NCBI GenBank assembly: GCA_916613615.1
Contig: OU744731.1
Coordinates: 13,770,726 to 13,834,725 of the forward strand
Length of the DNA: 64,000 bases
Direction of reading: 5' to 3'
Source: Steromphala cineraria
Taxonomy: Eukaryota; Mollusca; Gastropoda; Trochida; Trochidae
In this document: piece by piece, positions 13,601-26,465 of the stretch
Numbering within the stretch: the stretch's first letter is position 1
Layout of the letters: each line of letters begins with the position of its first letter
Notes under the pieces: generated by a model
Seen by the model: only the letters and a program-made list of their open reading frames with translations
What the model was told of the DNA's origin: nothing
Database searches by the model: none
Made by a program: the position numbers and the translations under genes

Positions 13601-14660
13601 ACAAACGAAGGTATTTGACAATGCCATGGTTACTTTTTAGTTGCTAAATATATCAACCAAAAAAAAAACATAAACAGAACACTTAATGTAAAGCCTTGTG
13701 ATAAAGTAATCATGATATATCAATTTATCGTTAAAATATTAGTTCTGATAAAATATTATCAATTTTCTTCTTTGAATACATGCTTAATACAAAGAAACTT
13801 CTCATAAATTGATTCTTCATCAAGGCGAGTCTTAAATATTTCTACCTTTTTTAGGATGTCATAGTTTAGGAGACACTTCCAAAATCATGAAAATGCCATT
13901 CAATACTCATCTTTTAGGAGACATACTTTTAAAAACCTGGAAATTACTTATGGTCCATCATAGTACAAATGTTGTGGTTTGACAAAATTACTTGAAAATA
14001 TTGATAAACTTATGGATAGGGAAATATGAAAATTATGGAGAATATATATACATATATAAGCACTATGATAGTTCACAGGAAGTGTTCAGGTGATGTATAC
14101 AAGTTACAAGTTGAGTAGAAACCAAAGATGGCAGCCATATTAAAAATAGCCGCCATAAGTTTGATTCATCTCCAACATGCTGGGTAAAGACATCTTGAAT
14201 CTACACTATCATGAACTGTTTCATGTCCGATGTCTCCAGGGGAAATTATGGGAGGAAGTGGAAACATATTTTTGATACTTCTTTGATAGAAGAGTTCTGA
14301 GTCATACCCTGATAAGACTTCTGCTAACCTTGAGATCTGTGAAGTGTGTTATACCAAGTGAACCCTCAATAAATCATGTCTTTGACATTTCTGTAACTAA
14401 TTAACACACCAAATAACATGTTGGAGTTAGGGTAAAATTCATGTAAAATGGCAATCAGAACAAATAACAATGACATAACTGAGACCTTACAAAGGGTAAC
14501 ACTTGATAGAGTTAAAGGAACGGTTAAATCAACTTCAAGGGGGAAATTGCAAAATATTTGTGCATTACTAAAATGGTAAAAATCTGATTCTTATAAGTTA
14601 ATCAAAATGTTTCAAAGTTATGATGAAAATATATATATTGAGAAAAAAACAGACATTACC
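10656..14660. other. AT-rich stretch, nothing supported
   Basis: Several 60-89-codon frames occur (for example minus 11277-11546 and plus 11830-12078), but their composition is that of random AT-rich DNA and none has a family motif. JAKMIP-like exons may hide here, since short exons cannot be told from background by eye. Confidence 0.4.
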
Positions 14661-15125
14661 AAAAAATGGAGCCATTGGCTCAGTAGCTCATCAGGCTTCA
14701 ATTCAATTTGCTTTGGGATGTGGCCAATGTGGTTACCCCTTTAAAAGAGCCACAGGGTTACCAAATGAACAATTTAGAATCCCAATTACCTAAATACTCT
14801 CTACACACATTTCAACATTCTAGTTCTTGTGCTGCTGGAGAAGAAGATAAATAAGGTTTAAGACCTTAATAGGGCCACAGGGTCACCAATTCTAAAATTA
14901 AGCCTGTATGAATGTAATTTCATATACCGTAATTAATTCAGAAATAGAAATTGCTTGATTATTTAATTGATAATTTCGGGTATAGGATCCAAAGGTTCCC
15001 CAAGCCCCTAAGCGGGGCCATAGGGTCACCAAAACTGTAAATTACAATCCTCCAAAAGGCGGAGAGGTGAAAGCTGATCTCAATGTCATGCCCTAAGCCC
15101 ATTGGGCCATTCAGGCCTGACGGGT
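14661..15125 (+). repeat. Dispersed repeat family 'GCCATTGGCTC', copy 1
   Basis: It starts GGAGCCATTGGCTCAGTAGC and contains repeated modules GGCCACAGGGTCACC and AATTCTAAAATT or similar, ending with GCCCATTGGGCCATTCAGGC. Related copies are at 18410-18600 and 59600-60180, and an inverted one at 63860-64000. It is non-coding. Its class is unclear; short ends with GGAC runs in another copy suggest a bivalve-type non-autonomous element. Confidence 0.65.
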
Positions 15126-15463
15126 ATTAGCTGGACTATGATTTGCCTTGTTAAATTGTTAAGCTTTCAACACTCATATCGCAATAATATCTCTATGAAT
15201 TATCCTTATAACCTTGTTTTGGCTTTTTTTGGCACCATCCTGTTTTTGTATTTTCTTGCAACATGGATGAAATCAAATGAATATTGCATTGATGAATTAA
15301 AAGGTAAGACATAATACAACTGAGTTAAAGAAAGTGGAAAATATTTTTGGCACTGAACAACTTCATTGTTAAACACATGCAACCTAACAAAATCTGTCAA
15401 AAAACTCAATTTGCAAAGTACATGACTATCTAATTTTAATTCAAAATGAAACAATCAACTCAC

Positions 15464-16095
15464 CATGTGCCGAATGTCTATCCGTGCCTCTCTCTTGACC
15501 CTCATGACCTCTGCCTGGTAATGTTCCGCAGTTTTACGCAACTCCCTGCAGTACTGTCGTTCTGCTTCACTGGCGTATGTCAGAGACTCTTCAAGCTGTT
15601 TCTTGGTGTTTCTCAGATCACTGAGCTCGTTCAACATTTTAAACTTCTTCCCATCCTTGGCCAGCTTCAGAGAGTCGCGTCTGCCCTCACTGATGAGCCG
15701 ATGCAGAAGTGACTCCTTCTGTTCAAGCTCATGCTTCAGCTTGGTGACATCCATATCCTTCAGACGAGTCACCTTCTGTAGTTCCTGGTCATGCTTGTGT
15801 TGCAACTGTTCCTTCAGGTTCTCCAGTTCCCTTCTCTTCTCATTCTTGAGCTTGTTCCTCAGTTCCAAGATGGTGGACGCATGCTTCTTCTGCTCCTGTT
15901 CCCGGACTGTCCGGATGTCCAGGACTCTCTGCCAGTGGTCCTGCTTGAAACTTCCTCTCCGGTGTTCCAGTTGGGACCGGAGTTGGGACAGGTGGTCCCG
16001 GAGGTCATCGTTCAGGGTCTTGAGGCTGTCCTCAGAACAGTCACTCAGGTGACGCTCATACTTCCTCCCGGGCACTGCCATCACTCATCTTTCAC
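15464..16095 (-). CDS. JAKMIP: First coding exon of a JAKMIP-like coiled-coil protein
   Basis: The exon begins after an acceptor (tctctgcag, exon base 16095), has 14 nt of 5' UTR, the ATG at 16081-16079, and ends at 15464 before a GTGAGT donor. It holds exactly 206 codons and ends in phase 0. The product is Lys/Glu/Leu-rich and almost wholly coiled coil. Segments such as REQEQKKHASTILELRNKL, NELSDLRNTKKQLEESL and VKREARIDIRHM align in order with the N-terminal third of vertebrate Janus kinase and microtubule-interacting proteins. Those proteins bind microtubules and, in mammals, Tyk2/Jak kinases or GABA-B receptors, mainly in neurons. Later exons should lie at lower coordinates; I could not identify them. 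An overlapping antisense frame at 15603-16052 is a shadow. Confidence 0.8.
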
Positions 16096-16951
16096 CTGCA
16101 GAGAGCAAAAGTAAGGTTCAGATGCCAAATCATACCAGATAATGATTTTAATCTTTAACAGTCTACCTTTTAGTTTATTTATTTTTAATAACTATATAAT
16201 TAATTCCTGCCTTTTAAAGACATTTTGTTTTGAGAACCCTGAAATTCCGAAAATCCGAATTGGTTCAGAAGTCACGATGAGTTGGTGTGTATTCAGACAG
16301 TCGTAAATTTTCTATATTGGTACCAATCCAAGACAAAGCTTATGGTTGCAACATGATTTATTCATGTTTATCATTTTATTCATGGCTCCTTTTTGTCACC
16401 TCTCCTATGCAATGTATGATATTTGTAGTTGAACTTATGTTCAAATGTAATTGGGGCTTAGTAGGAAAGCCTATCAGGGCAGTAACAAAAACAAAATATA
16501 GCCCCAAAATACAATGATAACATCATGTTTTTAAAACAAAAATATGCAAATTTTAATGAAGAAACTAAACTGAAAATAAAGAGTATATGGAAACTTAACT
16601 CGTTCCTAGCCTATCAAGGAGGTTCTGTGTCAAGGGTTCAATAAACTTTAGAAATTATAGTTAAGAATTTGCATTCGTTAAAATGTAATTTTAGTTATCA
16701 TCATATAAATTATATATTGACATCACTGTGGCTACATAACACCATTTATCACCAAGATAATAACTGAAATCCAGGTAATTATCGTTTCAAAAGTGTTTTA
16801 TGAGTTCAAATAATTAGTTTTACTTTACAAATCCCTTGTGAAGAAAACTGATCTGGACAAGGGAGAAGAAACTAATTACAAGTGTGGCACGTTTTCCAGG
16901 AAGAATCCAGAGAGTTGAAGTGACCGTAAAGCTATGAGATAGAAGAATTAC

Positions 16952-17002
16952 CTGCCAGCAGAGGTTGAGGAATGGTTTCTTCACTGACAGACTCTATCAC
17001 TG
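16952..17002 (-). other. Possible 5' UTR exon of the JAKMIP-like gene
   Basis: On the minus strand a 51-nt segment lies between an acceptor (ctatttcaatcag, AG at 17004-17003) and a CAG|GTAATT donor (GT at 16951-16950). It contains in-frame stops, so it would be untranslated. It lies about 0.9 kb upstream of the first coding exon. The evidence is splice consensus only. Confidence 0.33.
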
Positions 17003-18409
17003 CTGATTGAAATAGGTTAGGGTTTTAGTTGCCGTAATCGGAAACCTTTGAAAAAGTAGTGCTATGACATTTTTTGGGCATCAAATTTTACATAGCATTT
17101 AACCTTTTGATTAGTATTAAAAAGAGTCTCTTAAGTTTTTTTTAAGTGTTTTATTTTCAATATTTTTATCATATCAGGATGAATTGAGTTGTCTTTTGTA
17201 CTAGTAGGTTTGGGGCCTCACAGTATTGAAGTAAAAGTTTTTGATCAGGGTGAAACAATAAACAGAAAAAGGCTTGAGTTAGTAGGACAAGCTCAAGAAT
17301 GCTGGTTTTATAGAAATCACTCAACATTTTCTAGAGGTTTTTGTTTAAAGTTCACTATAAACTGAAGTACAAAGAAACTACACACCGCAGTTATTTTCAA
17401 TTAATTAAATATCTAATTGGCATGTGATGTATTTGATTCCCACATGATCAACAATATTTGCAGCATTTTAAATAAATTTTGTGTTGTCTAGTTGATGGTT
17501 TATCAAAATATCTTTGTTTAATGTAGTCGTGGGTGAAAGTCAAAATTTACAACAACATGACCCCAACCATGTTTTAAATTATGTAAATGCGTGAAGAATG
17601 AGCCTCATTTATTGATTCTAAGATAAGATACAACCTTTATCCCTATAAAAAGTTTTGTTTTATCACTATAATGTTTTGAAAAAAAAAATTAATCAAAAAG
17701 GTAATTTTTCAATGATAAATTATTCTCTTGCAACTGAGTAATCTCATGACCTTATCAGTTTTTGTACGACATCAAAAACTTTAAATATTTGTAAATGAAA
17801 ATCATGTTTATGATAAAACCAACTGAGGTGTGTACTTTCTTATGTACATCAGTATATAAATACATTATTCCATTTAGACATTTGTTTCACAGTGCAATAA
17901 CAGAAGCAATCTATCTCAGAGATTAAGACCTTTTTGGAAGAATTCTGACACCTGCAATGAAGACATACAGCTTAGAGGTCTGATCATTCCATTTGCACTC
18001 ATTATTGAAGCTCTGACCATAAAGATCAACACATGTCCGTGAGGTATGTCTGTCAGTAATGGACAGATTGTTCATGAGAGATTAATTGGTCAGTTCCTTG
18101 ACCGCCTTCTGCATGTTTCTGTGGTAATTGGGATATCCATTTCAGTCCAATTATGATGAAGATTTTTTGTACTTATTTAGAGATTTTTCATTGTTTTATC
18201 AAATTTATGCATATTCTGAAGTTTAGCATTTTATTTCTTGTTTATATTTTTGTATATTTTCACAAATATATATATATACAATAGTAAATGGGATTTGATT
18301 TTAACCCTCATCACAACACTTAATTACAATAAAGTTGTCAAAGACCCTCTTCAGTTTTGCATTTGGTGTTCACTTGTACAATAAGAAGAATAACTTAAGA
18401 TCTTCATAT
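17003..18409. other. AT-rich stretch, otherwise unannotated
   Basis: Apart from the short repeat fragment at 17812-17850 nothing was recognised. It is probably intronic. Confidence 0.4.
17812..17850 (+). repeat. Short dispersed repeat fragment
   Basis: ACCAACTGAGGTGTGTACTT followed by TCTTATG matches the units of the tandem repeat at 32823-33079. Confidence 0.55.
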
Positions 18410-18600
18410 AAAAATAGAGCCATTGGCTCTGTAGCTCATCAGGCTTCATATACAATTTTACTTTTGGGTGTGGTCAATGTGGTTATCCCCTTAGTAGGGT
18501 CACCAAATGTACAATTCAGAATCCTGACTAAGAACCCTTATTAGGGGCCACAGGGCCACAAAAGCTATGAATTATAATTCTCATTGGTTCATGCAGGAGC
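18410..18600 (+). repeat. Dispersed repeat family 'GCCATTGGCTC', copy 2 (fragment)
   Basis: It shares GAGCCATTGGCTCTGTAGC, CTCATCAGGCTTCA, TGGTCAATGTGGTTA and the GGGCCACAGGGCCAC module with copy 1. The later modules are missing. Confidence 0.65.
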
Positions 18601-19773
18601 ATGAGTTAAAAATATAATTTCAAAGTTGTAATCAATTTTATTTGAAAAAGAAATCAAATACATGGCAAGACACTGAAAATCATCCTAGTTATCAGTTTGA
18701 TGATATACTGGACAAAACTAGTTAGGGAAATTTTGAAATTATGAATGATTTAATTCTGTGTTGATTGCCTAAAGAAATAACAATCCCAAAAAAATGTCAA
18801 CATCCTTAACTTATATTTGTCCAGTATATTTTGGGGATATTCAAACCAGTTTTAGATATACTATTGATTTTGAAATATAAGAAAATATAAAATATCCCAA
18901 AAAAAACGGTTTCTTTATCACATCACTTTTGCCTGGCTTTGACAAAAGAATTTTGTCAATTAAAAAGTAAAAAGATGTATCATCAAATGTTTATCCTGTG
19001 AAAATGGAAATACCTTTCACTAAAGATTACCACAAAAAAAAATGTCAAGCTCAAATGCTTTTATCAGGAAACTTATATACCTGACCTTGCAGGCCATATA
19101 TCTGCCAGTGTATGCCTTTCTTATTACCAGATTAACACTGGAATGTTGGCCTTGGACAAATAAATAACTGTGTAGAATTTCTTTCCCAAGAATCTCAGAC
19201 CTAATTCTAAGGAATCCAGTACCTTAACAGTTCCTACTGCTGTCCTGACCAGGGATACATACCTGTTAGCAGATAACTGACCCTTTGGAAGATAAATCAA
19301 ATTCAAATTTAGCAGGTCTGATTAGTCTTTCAAACCTTGAGCCTTTTTTGCTGGAATACACTCATATTTTGAACACTGAAAATCACTATCTTGCTATTGT
19401 GGATCTACCTTCTTTAAATTTGTAAAGTAATACCGTCTCAAAATGTAATAATTCCTACCTGAAGCTTTCTTCACCACAAAAGGATCAATTGTTAGATGGG
19501 TCTTAACTTTACTGTTAAGATAATCTTAACTACCTTATGTAATGATCAAAGCTCTAATAACCTTATTCTAAAATTTAATATATTCAGTGCAATGCATTCA
19601 ATCAAAATTATTAGTTTTTAAATTATCAAAGTACCTCATTGAAGTTTTTTCACAAATACAGAAGATCCTGTCGTAACTAACAATATACAGCTAGTAACTT
19701 TATTCAATTAAGCCAAAGTAGTTAATTAGGAAATAATTAGGAGATCAAAGGCTTAAGGTAATTGCCTCATTCA
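18601..19773. other. AT-rich stretch, nothing recognised
   Basis: No supported feature was seen. Confidence 0.4.
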
Positions 19774-19787
19774 ATTACAAATTAGAG

Positions 19788-19976
19788 TTCTTTGAGAGGC
19801 ATTTTAGAAGTTGGGATGACAATAATGCTGAGGAATATATGGATGACAACTTCTTTGTTCATTGTATGCGACGTTTCAACACAGATTCTTGTGTCGTTCT
19901 CAAGCTTGACACAAGAATCTGTGTTGAAACGTCTCATACAATGAACAAAGAAGTTGTCATCCATATATTCCTCAGC
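19788..19976 (+). mobile_element. Inverted-arm retroposon-like insertion with 14-bp target duplication
   Basis: The insertion is flanked by the exact 14-mer ATTACAAATTAGAG at 19774-19787 and 19977-19990. Positions 19823-19895 and 19908-19980 are near-perfect inverted arms (73 nt, one mismatch seen) around a 12-nt loop; the last four bases of the right arm fall in the flanking duplication. The first 35 bp are single copy. A long target duplication plus a terminal inversion fits a 5'-truncated retroposon made by twin priming. An RNA from it would be a long hairpin. Related single-arm copies are at 3566 and 33171. Confidence 0.75.
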
Positions 19977-19990
19977 ATTACAAATTAGAG

Positions 19991-21300
19991 GACAATAACC
20001 ATATTGCCTGGTTTCTGATTTGTAAACCAGCAAAGCCAAATTTAAGAAATTTCCAAATTGAACAGAAAACAATAGTAAAAGAAGCTATCAAATGTGTTAT
20101 AATTATTTACGTCTCAATTTATGTGGACAGACTATTGCGTTCACATATGAAGCAACTCAGTTTCCCAGTCAAAACAGTTTCTCTCTAATCAAGCAAGAAA
20201 ATTCATTTGGAAATAATTAGGAAATCAAAGACTTTGGGCATTACCACAACACTACAAATTATAGAGGATTAACCTCATTCTATCTAATTTCCTTTATTAC
20301 TTTGTCTATTTGTAAATAGATATGCATAACTTAATTGTGGTGATAGCAAGGATTACCCAAGAATTTTCTTATAGTCCTTAGAGTAAAGAGTTAATTAGAT
20401 CTTATTTGTAAACATATTCATGAGGATATTTCTGCAGATACACTTTCACCAACCTAATTATGCTGAAAGAATTATCAATTTCTAAAAATATGAAGCAATA
20501 GACGTGATAAGTAAACCATGAAAGTTTTGTTTATTTCTTAATCGCATATGAAGATAGAAATTTAATAGTCTAACCAGGTCCAATATTGAGGTCAGCATCA
20601 AAAGTTGCATTTAAAAATGATTTCTAAAAGTAAATTTTGGACATAATAGAAATTTGTAACTTCTGTTTATACTGAGATTACAATTCCCAACAAACAAAAA
20701 CAATATGTTGCTCTCAGTCAAGCAATTGATATCAACTTGGTACAAAAGACTTTTAGTTCACAGGTGAAGGAAGCAATAAAGATATGAAGCATTGTTCTGG
20801 ACATCAATGTAGACAGTTACTGTCCAACTAGATTCCATCTACACCATTGGTTGGCTCTGATTGACATAGACCTCAGGGTTTCACAGACATCATCACATAA
20901 AAGGCCAACAGAATGGTAGTCATTGTGATACCTTTTACTAAACAGTGAACATTAGCAAAAGCAGTAGTTTGCGTAGCCCTTTCATAACATTTCTGGCCTT
21001 TTTTCCACAATTCATTATCCTTCAAATACTTTAACTTTCAAAAGTCATAACTACAGTATTAAGAAATCCAGCTTACCATATACCGTGACACAATTTGCAA
21101 TAAAGTTCTTATCACAGTTCTTGAATGAAATAAAATCATTTGGAGATTAACAGCTTTCAGAAAGACCTCACTTAGTATCATAATCCAATCATTTAAATAA
21201 ATGAGCTTAGGCTTTATAAGAGTTTTGAAAATGAAAATGCAGGTATACTCCAAGTCATTTGAGAGAGCATGGTCAAAAATTTGCTCAAAATTTTCCAATG
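19991..21300. other. AT-rich stretch with a local duplicate of pre-insertion DNA
   Basis: GGAAATAATTAGGAAATCAAAG near 20210 (longest exact shared word about 16 bp) resembles 19728-19750, indicating an older duplication of the host sequence into which the 19.8-kb element inserted. Nothing else was recognised. Confidence 0.4.
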
Positions 21301-21720
21301 GCAATTCCAAATGCAAATGTAGTAAAAATTTGGTAAAAAAATCATTCTACTCACATTCTAGGAAAAGCTTGTCAAAATATTCTGGTTCACTAAATACTTG
21401 TTCACTACAAAAATCAAAGTTCTTAAAAATGTGAACATGGAACTTGCAATAACATTTTCTCTACTCACACTTAAAACATATATGCATAACCTAAAGTCAG
21501 AAGATTTGTTCACAAAGTTTTTGCTGCTTCCAACACAACTAAATTATAATTCTGAAAAATAATAGAAATACTGCTTTAAAAAATAACAATTGTACTCACA
21601 CTTTGGGGAGGTTTGTCAAAATATTCTGAACATACAGATTTCAAACAAAAGTCAAAATACTCAAAATTGCAAAATACTACTTTCCAGAAAACATATTCTA
21701 CTCACACTTTGGGGAGAGCT
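21301..21720 (-). repeat. Degenerate repeats of a CTCAC / TGTCAAAATATTCTG module
   Basis: TCTACTCACATTCTAGG (about 21346), TGTACTCACACTTTGGGG (about 21592) and TCTACTCACACTTTGGGG (about 21697) begin similar modules; the first two continue with TTGTCAAAATATTCTG. On the minus strand each begins with a GTGAGT-like splice donor. Confidence 0.5.
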
Positions 21721-21850
21721 GGTCAAATCCGATGCCGGCTACATCCGAAAGCAGCTCTTGAGTGTGCAGCCAGCACCTTTAACTTAGTTATTCTTAGCAG
21801 CAGCAGCCATTGAGGAGGAAACTTCCCCCCTCGTCGAAAATCCTCAACCA
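21706..21850 (-). other. Possible noncoding first exon / promoter-proximal segment
   Basis: It is GC-richer than its surroundings and ends on the minus strand at a GTGAGT donor (21705-21700). It contains a short upstream frame starting ATGGCTGCTGCTGCTAAG. It may be a 5' UTR exon of the JAKMIP-like gene, about 5.6 kb upstream of the coding exon. The 5' boundary is a guess. Confidence 0.28.
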
Positions 21851-24800
21851 ACTGAGGCGCAAACGTTTCAATATCTTACATTACTAATTACTGGATTAAT
21901 TACAGAGACCAATTATGGAATTCCATAGATTCCGCAATGTTTGGTTTTACAGAACAATATCATGACATTTGAGATAATTGTTGATAATTGTTGATAAGTG
22001 GTATGTCCGCTATTATCGTCTAAACGTTGCAATGTAAAGAGCTTCATTTACATAGTTGTCACAAATAAATAGCAATTCTCACTATGGAGTTTTTATTTGA
22101 TATTTATTCATACGTTTATTTTGAATATTTGAATTTATCTGGATATAAATATAAATATTTTGATTGTAAATATTTCAGTTTGTATAATTCATACAAATAT
22201 ATCAACTTATTAAGAGGTCAAATATTTATAAGTAGCAACAAAATGAATGACACATCACACCATGTTTGGCTATCAACATGGAAAAACAAACCCAGATAAA
22301 CATGTATTATCACACAATCCATACAAAACTGTTAAGTTCTACATATCAAGAAAAGTTATTCAGTATTAGGTAGACAAGGAAAGAGATAATTTGATACTTT
22401 TACCCTCAAAGAAATAGAAAAAAAGATATATCTAACTTCTTGCCAATAAAACTTAATGTGACAAATCCAAAATTTAATAATTCATACTACAGGTTAACTG
22501 GCAAATATTTTCAAATTGGTCATTAAGTTGATCACAAACAATTACATACACAAATACACAGTACTTATTCAAACCATACTTTTGACACTTCCAGAATGCT
22601 AGTTGAATAAAAGATTTCAGATTTTGGAACCATTAGCCCTATATCTCCTCTGTTTATCATACTCTGTATATACATTAGCTAGCAGGTGGCTAGATGCTCT
22701 ACATAGCTATCTCTACATACTGGTTTTTCAATTTATTCCTAAATGCCATCTACTGCTTGGACCTTAAATCAGTTATTAAAGAGTCTATAAAATGCTCTGA
22801 CCTAAAATCTTCTCTGTCAAGTATCTCTCAGATACGATGTAGGAATCAATGAAAGAGGATATATATTATGTTATATCACATCTTATTTGCCATTAATAAA
22901 GTCAATATATCCTATGTGCATTAATTTTTTTAGTTGCCATCAAGTTGATCAACTTGTATCCCTCCTGAATGCAAAAAATAAAAGATAAAGATGCTAGTAA
23001 TGAAAATGAATTACTGATATCCTTAATATATATTATGAAATCAGTAATCCAAAATGAATTAGCGCCTGTTAAAAGAGTTTCAAATTAGAAAATTTAAAAG
23101 ATTGTGTGAGAAGTGTTGCATATATCCACATAATACATGATCTCAATCATTTGTTAACGGTGATTTAAGTGTGCTTTATCCATAGAATTGCCTTTTTGCT
23201 ACCAACTTGTAGAATATAACTTTAGTTCTCACTTTAGACAGAGATTTCAGAGAGTTCTAGATATTTTGGTCAGTATAACCACTGTTATCTAGCTGTCATC
23301 ACCTCAATCCATCAGAACTCTACAGTACAACATGGCACCAACTTCCAGGAATGAACACAATAGGCGCCACATTGCTTTTCTTGGAGAAGATAACGGTAAT
23401 GAACTGGCATCTGTTACAAGGTAGCTTTCATCATGCACATGCATTACAATATTTTTTGCTTGTAACTTTTAATTTACAATCATAGATATGTTCTTTGTAA
23501 CTAATCAGATGGGAAAACAAATTGTAGGACGAAACTATGTTTCTAATACTGAAAACTTGAAAAAAAAAAGATGTAAAAGCATTTTAATTTTTGTTTAAAT
23601 CACTTGATTTAACTTTAAATATTGATCATAAAATCACTTTATTTATTTAAGGTATGTCATGTAGTAAGTAAAATTTATCAGTGAACAGTTAATCATTTGA
23701 GGAATAATCTTTAATTAATGTTTCCATTAGAGTTAAAAAGTAACACACACTTGTAAGAAACTATGAAATAATTTATGATCTGCATGATATGAAATGTTCC
23801 TTACAGACTCCATTTTTGAGACTACTAATTCATTAAGGTAATAATTTCATATTTTATTCAAATATATTTAATGACTAGCAAAAATTTCAGTTATTCACAC
23901 ATTCTTTTTCAACCTCTTACCAATCCATCTAGGTTAATACAAGCATCAGACCCTGTTAAAGGTAAAAACGTTCCAACTGAGAGATCAAAGATAAAGTTAC
24001 TTCTTTCCGGAAATAAACATTCTCCTTATTGAATAACCTATCACTAAAACTGATACTGCAAGAAAAACGTTCCTATCTTAGTAAGCTGACTGCCAATTTT
24101 ATCTTGCGTATCTTTGTTCAATCTAAACAGAGGAAACAGGTAGTGTTACTTTATAGTCTTCTCATTCAACTTGCTAATGATTTCTTAGATAACTAAGTGC
24201 TTAGGTAAAGAGATAGACTACATCGGTAGAAATATCTAAAATAATAACTGTATACCTTTATTTCATCTCATAATAATAACTCTACACTACATATTCAAAC
24301 TATAAATAACATTTTCAGTGGATTTCATATTTCATGAATGAATAATAAATTTTTAGAAGGTGTACTTACTAAACAACCCAACATTATCATTACATTTTAT
24401 AATATCCTAAATTCATGTCTATGTTTTAACCAATCAAATATAACTACCTTCCACAAACAAACCAAACGAGAATCACTTCAATCTGACTTTCATTATCGGC
24501 TTCAAACTTGCAAATGTTAAGACTATACTTGAAAGTAATTCAAAAGTGATGAATAGTTTTCAAGAACATGTAATATTTTCAACAGGTGAGTTGCAGGTAA
24601 CGAGATTTCCAACAGGTAGGTGCACTGTCTACAGACAGGTAAGGTGTCTGGTATGTAATACTTATATTGGCTCTCAGGGGTGTACTGTAGTCTACATGCA
24701 TACATATGGGAAGTGCAGGGATTTGCACCTAACTTGGCACAGGTATTTAGCGTTAAAGTGAAATAGACAAAGTTGTAAAGGTAATGGTGAATGCAGTGGG

Positions 24801-26279
24801 TGCTATCAGAAGATGAATCCTTTTTCCTTCTTTTTCTTTAAAAATTGCCATTGAAAAGTTGTTTTCAAATTAAATTAAGAGCAAAAGTCTTTTTTTTTTT
24901 TCTAGAACAAAATGTTTCATGAATTTTTTAATTATGATGTATGATATGAAATTGATGCAATTATACAAATAACAAATAAAATTGCAATAAAAAAGCTTGA
25001 TTTATCTCTATTTTTCTAGCTTTCATAATTTTTTATGAGAACACAGATGTTTGTTTGCAAGTTGGCCTATCCTAAATACATGCATGGATAATTTGCAACA
25101 TGTAAGTGTAGACGGAGCTTCAAGTTGCATTATGTCAGTTAATAGTTTGTTCGTTATAGTTAATTTAGATCACAATTATTTCCAAAACCAAACTACAGAT
25201 TAAAGATGAATCCATAATTATTTCATATGAAGAAATAGTATGGTTATAGTATGGTTCTTCAAGCTTTGAAGACATGAATTTGTGTTTTTAATTCTCACAT
25301 TTTCATTTGAATCATATAACTTTTCTTAATACACATTAATTATTTATACAAATAATTTCCTAAGAATTATTTGACAATGTCAGAAATCATCTTTTTACCA
25401 GTTTCAATATATTTTTCGCGAATATATTTCAAAATCGAATTGAAATTTATCTAATAATACTGTCACCTTCTACAGCTAAAACAACAATCACAGAACTGTG
25501 ATAAACCCCAAATACATTGTTCCTGTCTTGTATTTTAAACTGACACTGTTTTCTTATTCCACCTGATTTTGATTTACCATAATTCCAGTTCTGTGATACT
25601 ATCAGGAATGGTTCCAGGTGACTCTCACCGTTTCCCATTCTCTCTCTAACACAAGCATGTGGTACCTGTCAACATAGATAAACTCCACACAGGGTTCTCA
25701 TCAGGTGTAAACACTGTAAGGAGTATGCATCTTATCATGTTTTTCTCATATTGCAGACGAATATATCTACATAGATGTACATGGCTTTCCGGCAAGTTTC
25801 ATGACTTTTTCTCAAATGAGAAAGCGTGGTAAAAAAATAAAGTATATTTTTGATGTAAACAATGCACATGCATGTATTTGCAGTACACATCAATTATTTC
25901 AAGAAATCCTTACTTTGTGAAAGGTTACAACATAGTACTTTATTGTTATTTTGTCTGAGTCTCATTTCAAATAATATTTAGGAAATCATTAAACACTAAA
26001 GAGGAAATCTGTGACAATTTCCAGTCCAATATATATATATTCTCATCAATACATGAAACTGCCAAAAACTAAAGAAAGGGAAATCAAATTTTCACTAAAG
26101 GCTTAAAAATTATCCAAGAGAATAACTAACAACTCACTCAATATTTCAGGAGAAAATTTACACACAAAATAAAAACTCAACTAAAAAAAAACACTCGACC
26201 ATTCAAAAGTAATTACCTAAATCTTAAAACAAGTGGCTACTCTTAATTTCCATATAATGGTAGTTAAATACAGTTTCAC
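21851..26279. other. AT-rich stretch, nothing firmly supported
   Basis: A GC-richer island at 23280-23410 has a plus-strand ATG in good context with about 30 open codons, and an alternative open minus frame after an acceptor-like site. Neither is convincing. Donor-like CAGGTAA/CAGGTAG words cluster at 24585-24645. Confidence 0.35.
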
Positions 26280-26465
26280 TACCCCATCATTACCTACTTA
26301 CTTACCTGTGCTAGATCATCTTCTCACCTGCCCAACTTCTGTACCTGAGAGAAGGATCCACAAAAAAACATAGAGCTAATAAAGTGATCTACCACATAGT
26401 GAGAACTCAATAGAGGTTTTACAAATAAACACTAACTGTTGTATGGTTCCTAACTGTACTTACTA
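26280..26465. repeat. Diverged segmental duplicate, copy A
   Basis: ATCCACAAAA, then AAATCTACCACATAGTGAGAACTC-like text and TTACAAATAA are shared with 27370-27560 in the same order, about 1.09 kb apart. Each copy has a minus-strand GTAAGT/GTAGGT donor-like word near its left end. Confidence 0.55.

Noticed and set aside
15603..16052. 149-codon plus-strand frame
   Set aside because: Ser/Cys/Phe-rich antisense shadow of the coiled-coil exon on the minus strand.
25447..25680. Alternative first coding exon starting ATGGGAAACG before a GTGAGA word (minus)
   Set aside because: Joining it to the JAKMIP-like exon would meet a TGA at once, and there is no other support.
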